Of a stretch of 64,000 bases of DNA, positions 62,170 to 64,000 are shown piece after piece (within the stretch, counting starts at the first letter, position 1; every line of letters begins with the position of its first letter). Location of the stretch: assembly GCA_910575075.1 (NCBI GenBank), contig CAJTCY010000020.1:35577-99576 (forward strand). The letters are read 5' to 3'. The position numbers were made by a program, and so were the translations under genes. The stretch comes from Lachnospiraceae bacterium (lineage in GTDB: Bacteria; Bacillota; Clostridia; Lachnospirales; Lachnospiraceae). The notes under the pieces were generated by a model. It made no database searches, was not told the origin of the DNA, and saw nothing but the letters and a program-made list of their open reading frames with translations.

Positions 62170-62217
62170 TTGACATCAAATCTCACAAGTGTAATAATTA
62201 AAATATTACAACAGTAA
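62170..62217 (+). promoter_or_regulatory. Promoter and two operators of the orphan regulator
   Basis: TTGACA (62170-62175), 16 nt, TAATAA (62192-62197) face the regulator gene. The imperfect site TCACAAGTGTAA (62183-62194) overlaps the -10, and TTACAACAGTAA (62206-62217) lies at the start of the transcript. These place the regulator in the BlaI regulon. Confidence 0.75.
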
Positions 62218-62240
62218 GAATTGGAAGCGAGGGAATAATT

Positions 62241-62657
62241 TTGGCAAAAGTGTTAATTTTATCAATACCGGAAGAGGAAGAGCCATTGATTGATAAGATT
62301 ATGGCGATTGTAAACAATTCAGAAGAAGAGCAGAAAACAGAACTGAGGAAAAGCGTGAGTGTAATCAATATTGGAAAACTTCAAATAAACATGACTCAGC
62401 ACAGTGTTTATAAGGAGGGAAAGGAAATACTGCTGACTAATACGGAATTTAAAATGCTTTATTATCTGGCATCGAATAAGGGGATGGCATTATCGAAAGA
62501 CCAGATATATAACTACATTTGGAATGGCGAGTACGCTTTGGATGACAGCAACATTACTTCCCATATCAGACGTTTACGGGTAAAGATAGAGGATGATCCG
62601 GCACAGCCACATTATATTCAGACAGTTCGGGGGATCGGTTATCGGATGGGAAAATAG
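62241..62657 (+). CDS. OmpR-type winged-helix regulator without a receiver domain
   Basis: A 138-residue protein with a TTG start. Residues about 40-138 are a complete OmpR/PhoB effector domain (LLTNTEFKMLYYLASNKGMA; SKDQIYNYIWNGEYALDDSN; ITSHIRRLRVKIEDDP; YIQTVRGIGYRMGK). Only about 40 residues precede it, starting AKVLILSIPEEEE and lacking the phospho-acceptor Asp region, so no phosphorylation control is expected. Its amount may instead be controlled by BlaI. Targets are unknown. Confidence 0.85.
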   Translation: MAKVLILSIPEEEEPLIDKIMAIVNNSEEEQKTELRKSVSVINIGKLQINMTQHSVYKEGKEILLTNTEFKMLYYLASNKGMALSKDQIYNYIWNGEYALDDSNITSHIRRLRVKIEDDPAQPHYIQTVRGIGYRMGK

Positions 62658-62693
62658 GCAGCGTATGTGTATGCTTGTACGCTGCCTGTTTTT
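62657..62693 (+). terminator. Terminator of the orphan regulator
   Basis: GGCAGCGTA and TACGCTGCC form a 9-bp stem whose first base is the last base of the stop codon. TGTTTTT follows. Confidence 0.88.
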
Positions 62694-62768
62694 ATGTCAA
62701 TATAGGTATGCCAGTAAAAGTTTTGTGGCAATGATGGGCATAATAGTCAAATATGGAGGTTGATTAGA

Positions 62769-63056
62769 ATGGAAAATGAAGTATGGGAAAAGATAGCGCA
62801 ATTCTTAAATCAGTTGCGGGGAGAGCAGTTATCAAGGGCATCATCGGTCTGGATGCCGGAGCTGATAGAAAAACAGAAACAGGCAGAAAAACTTATGGAA
62901 GAGTGCAGGGTAGTATTGAGAAGTATTCCAGAAGCTGACAGGCAGCTTTTGATTATGTGGCAGGAACAGGCGGAAGAAGCAAATTATCTGCAGGAACAGA
63001 AATCATATCTGCAAGGTTATGTGGATTGTTTTTATTGTAAGGTCTGGGACTGTTAA
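62769..63056 (+). CDS. Small helical protein (possibly DUF6809)
   Basis: A 95-residue protein from ATG 62769 behind ATGGAGG. It is helical and rich in Glu/Gln (ELIEKQKQAEKLMEECRVVL; LLIMWQEQAEEANYLQEQKS) and ends with YLQGYVDCFYCKVW. Similar small proteins of the DUF6809 type occur on clostridial elements. The name is tentative and the function unknown. Confidence 0.55.
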   Translation: MENEVWEKIAQFLNQLRGEQLSRASSVWMPELIEKQKQAEKLMEECRVVLRSIPEADRQLLIMWQEQAEEANYLQEQKSYLQGYVDCFYCKVWDC

Positions 63057-63146
63057 AAAATTTTGTATTATTTTATCAGATTTTATGATAAAATATAAGT
63101 AATAATTTTCCTTAGTAATTTTCAAGAAGTACATGGAGAACACCAT

Positions 63147-63944
63147 ATGCAAACAATAACACATAAATATTATTCAAGTATTAAAAACAAGCTGTCATCG
63201 TATGTTACAGCCATTAAAATAGATAACAAAGTAGGCTATCAGGATGCAAATCGTGATGCGGAAGATGTCTTTTGTTTTATTTTGAATGTCATTTTCGATT
63301 ATGAATTGATAAATTTAAATAAAATAGAAAATAATTTTCCGGGAATAGATCTTGGGGATGTTAAAAAACGCATCTCTGTACAAGTCACTTCAGATAATAG
63401 TAGATCCAAAATTAGTGATACATTAGAAATATTTTTGCGCAAAGATTATATAAATTCATTTGATAGATTAATAATCTTAATAATTGGTGAAAAATTGAAT
63501 TATTCTTCCCCATTTAAAAGTGGTGCTTTATCTTTTGATCCTAAAAGAGATATCATTGGCCTAACAGAACTTATGATTGAAATAAATAAATTATCAGAAG
63601 AAAAACTTCAAAAAATATTAGAGTATATTGATCATAGTATTTTTTTTGAAACATCAGAAAAGGACATTGGCAGTGCATTTCTCACTAATCAATACAAAAC
63701 CGTATATTCTTTATGTCTTACAAAATTAGAAGCACTTGGTATAAAGGAAGCAACGGCTAATACTATAATACAAAACGGTATAATTAATTTTTCTTATGAT
63801 TTTCCTGACAAGGTAAATTATCTTATTGGGGAATTTGGATGTGGTAAATCTCATACTCTTTATTTATATTACTTACATTTATATAATTTACTCAAACTTC
63901 CCACACCACTTGGTGTGTTGAACCTTGAAAAATCAATACTTTAA
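63147..63944 (+). pseudogene. SMEK-domain / P-loop NTPase gene, 3'-truncated
   Basis: 265 residues. The N-terminal about 150 residues match SMEK-domain proteins: YQDANRDAEDVFCFILNVIF, NNFPGIDLGDVKKRISVQVT, then RLIILIIGEKLNYSS. A Walker A loop YLIGEFGCGKSHTLYLYYLH appears at about residues 225-245, but the frame stops 30 residues later, far short of an NTPase domain. The last residues (PTPLGVLNLEKSIL) look unrelated and probably come from inserted DNA. SMEK-NTPase proteins are associated with defence islands. I therefore regard it as a defence-type gene broken by an insertion. Confidence 0.6.
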
Positions 63945-64000
63945 CCCATAAAAAAAGCATAAACCGCTTGCTAGTGGTATAATTGGGTTGTCAAAAACAA
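63903..64000 (+). mobile_element. Possible left end of an insertion sequence (partial)
   Basis: The stretch after the P-loop begins with the inverted repeat CACACCA-CT-TGGTGTG (63903-63918). It ends with a promoter-like GTGGTATAATTGGG and a leader running off the window. This is typical of the non-coding start of an IS. The exact end and family cannot be read, because the transposase is not in the window. Confidence 0.35.

Noticed and set aside
1..64000. CRISPR arrays, rRNA, tRNA genes
   Set aside because: No regularly spaced direct repeats, tRNA cloverleaf or rRNA-like sequence was noticed in the window. tRNA scanning was by eye only.
1..64000. Element attachment sites and integrase/excisionase genes
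   Set aside because: No recombinase other than the intron protein is seen, so the element ends and att sites must lie outside the window.

Overview
The window is almost entirely an integrative and conjugative element (ICE) of the Tn1549/CTn type, in a low-to-mid GC Gram-positive host. Strong AGGAGG ribosome sites, TTG/GTG starts, LPxTG and lipobox proteins, and Gram-positive conjugation families (PrgI, PcfB/DUF3801, Maff2, VirB4, NlpC/P60) point to a gut clostridium, most likely Lachnospiraceae. That taxonomic call is inference. Nearly all genes are on the + strand. Neither element end is visible.

Layout. 1-2100: tail of a ParM-like partition ATPase, its probable ParR partner, very small peptides and a lipoprotein. 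2126-7498: giant SpaA/Cna-B adhesin with a thioester domain and an LPQTG anchor. 7598-11277: DUF5688 pair, RadC, TOPRIM protein. 11277-11580: likely oriT with an array of TCAACTGA/TCAGTTGA sites and three hairpins. 11631-14646: LPD28-like protein, MobC, relaxase. 14708-30409: mating-pair and coupling genes. The VirD4-like coupling protein is split exactly at its Walker B motif (LDEFA^NVAL) by a 2535-nt group II intron. 30444-44050: accessory block with an MT-A70 methylase, a 2880-aa ArdC-methylase-SNF2 protein with a tnpV gene nested in another frame, a sortase, a double-SpoVG protein and DUF6674.

44051-52226 is an AT-rich cargo island. It starts with an AbiH phage-abortive gene. After a stretch of decayed sequence comes a tightly packed, partly overlapping six-gene operon: B12-binding radical SAM enzyme, flavin/NAD oxidoreductase, thymidylate-synthase-fold protein without the nucleophilic Cys, zinc-finger ThyX-like protein with a degenerate signature, uracil-DNA-glycosylase-like protein and dCMP-deaminase-like protein. 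I know of no named system with this composition. It is the best candidate for an undescribed system, for example one making or removing a modified deoxyuridine nucleotide or base, possibly as phage defence.

52393-62693 is a beta-lactam response module. It has a MecA-like class B PBP, three DUF6070-type proteins with other surface proteins, and a convergent blaR1-blaI pair. A receiver-less OmpR-type regulator is read divergently from blaI. Five TTAC-N4-GTAA sites lie at the three promoters, which suggests one BlaI regulon. The window ends in a truncated SMEK/P-loop protein next to what may be the start of an insertion sequence.
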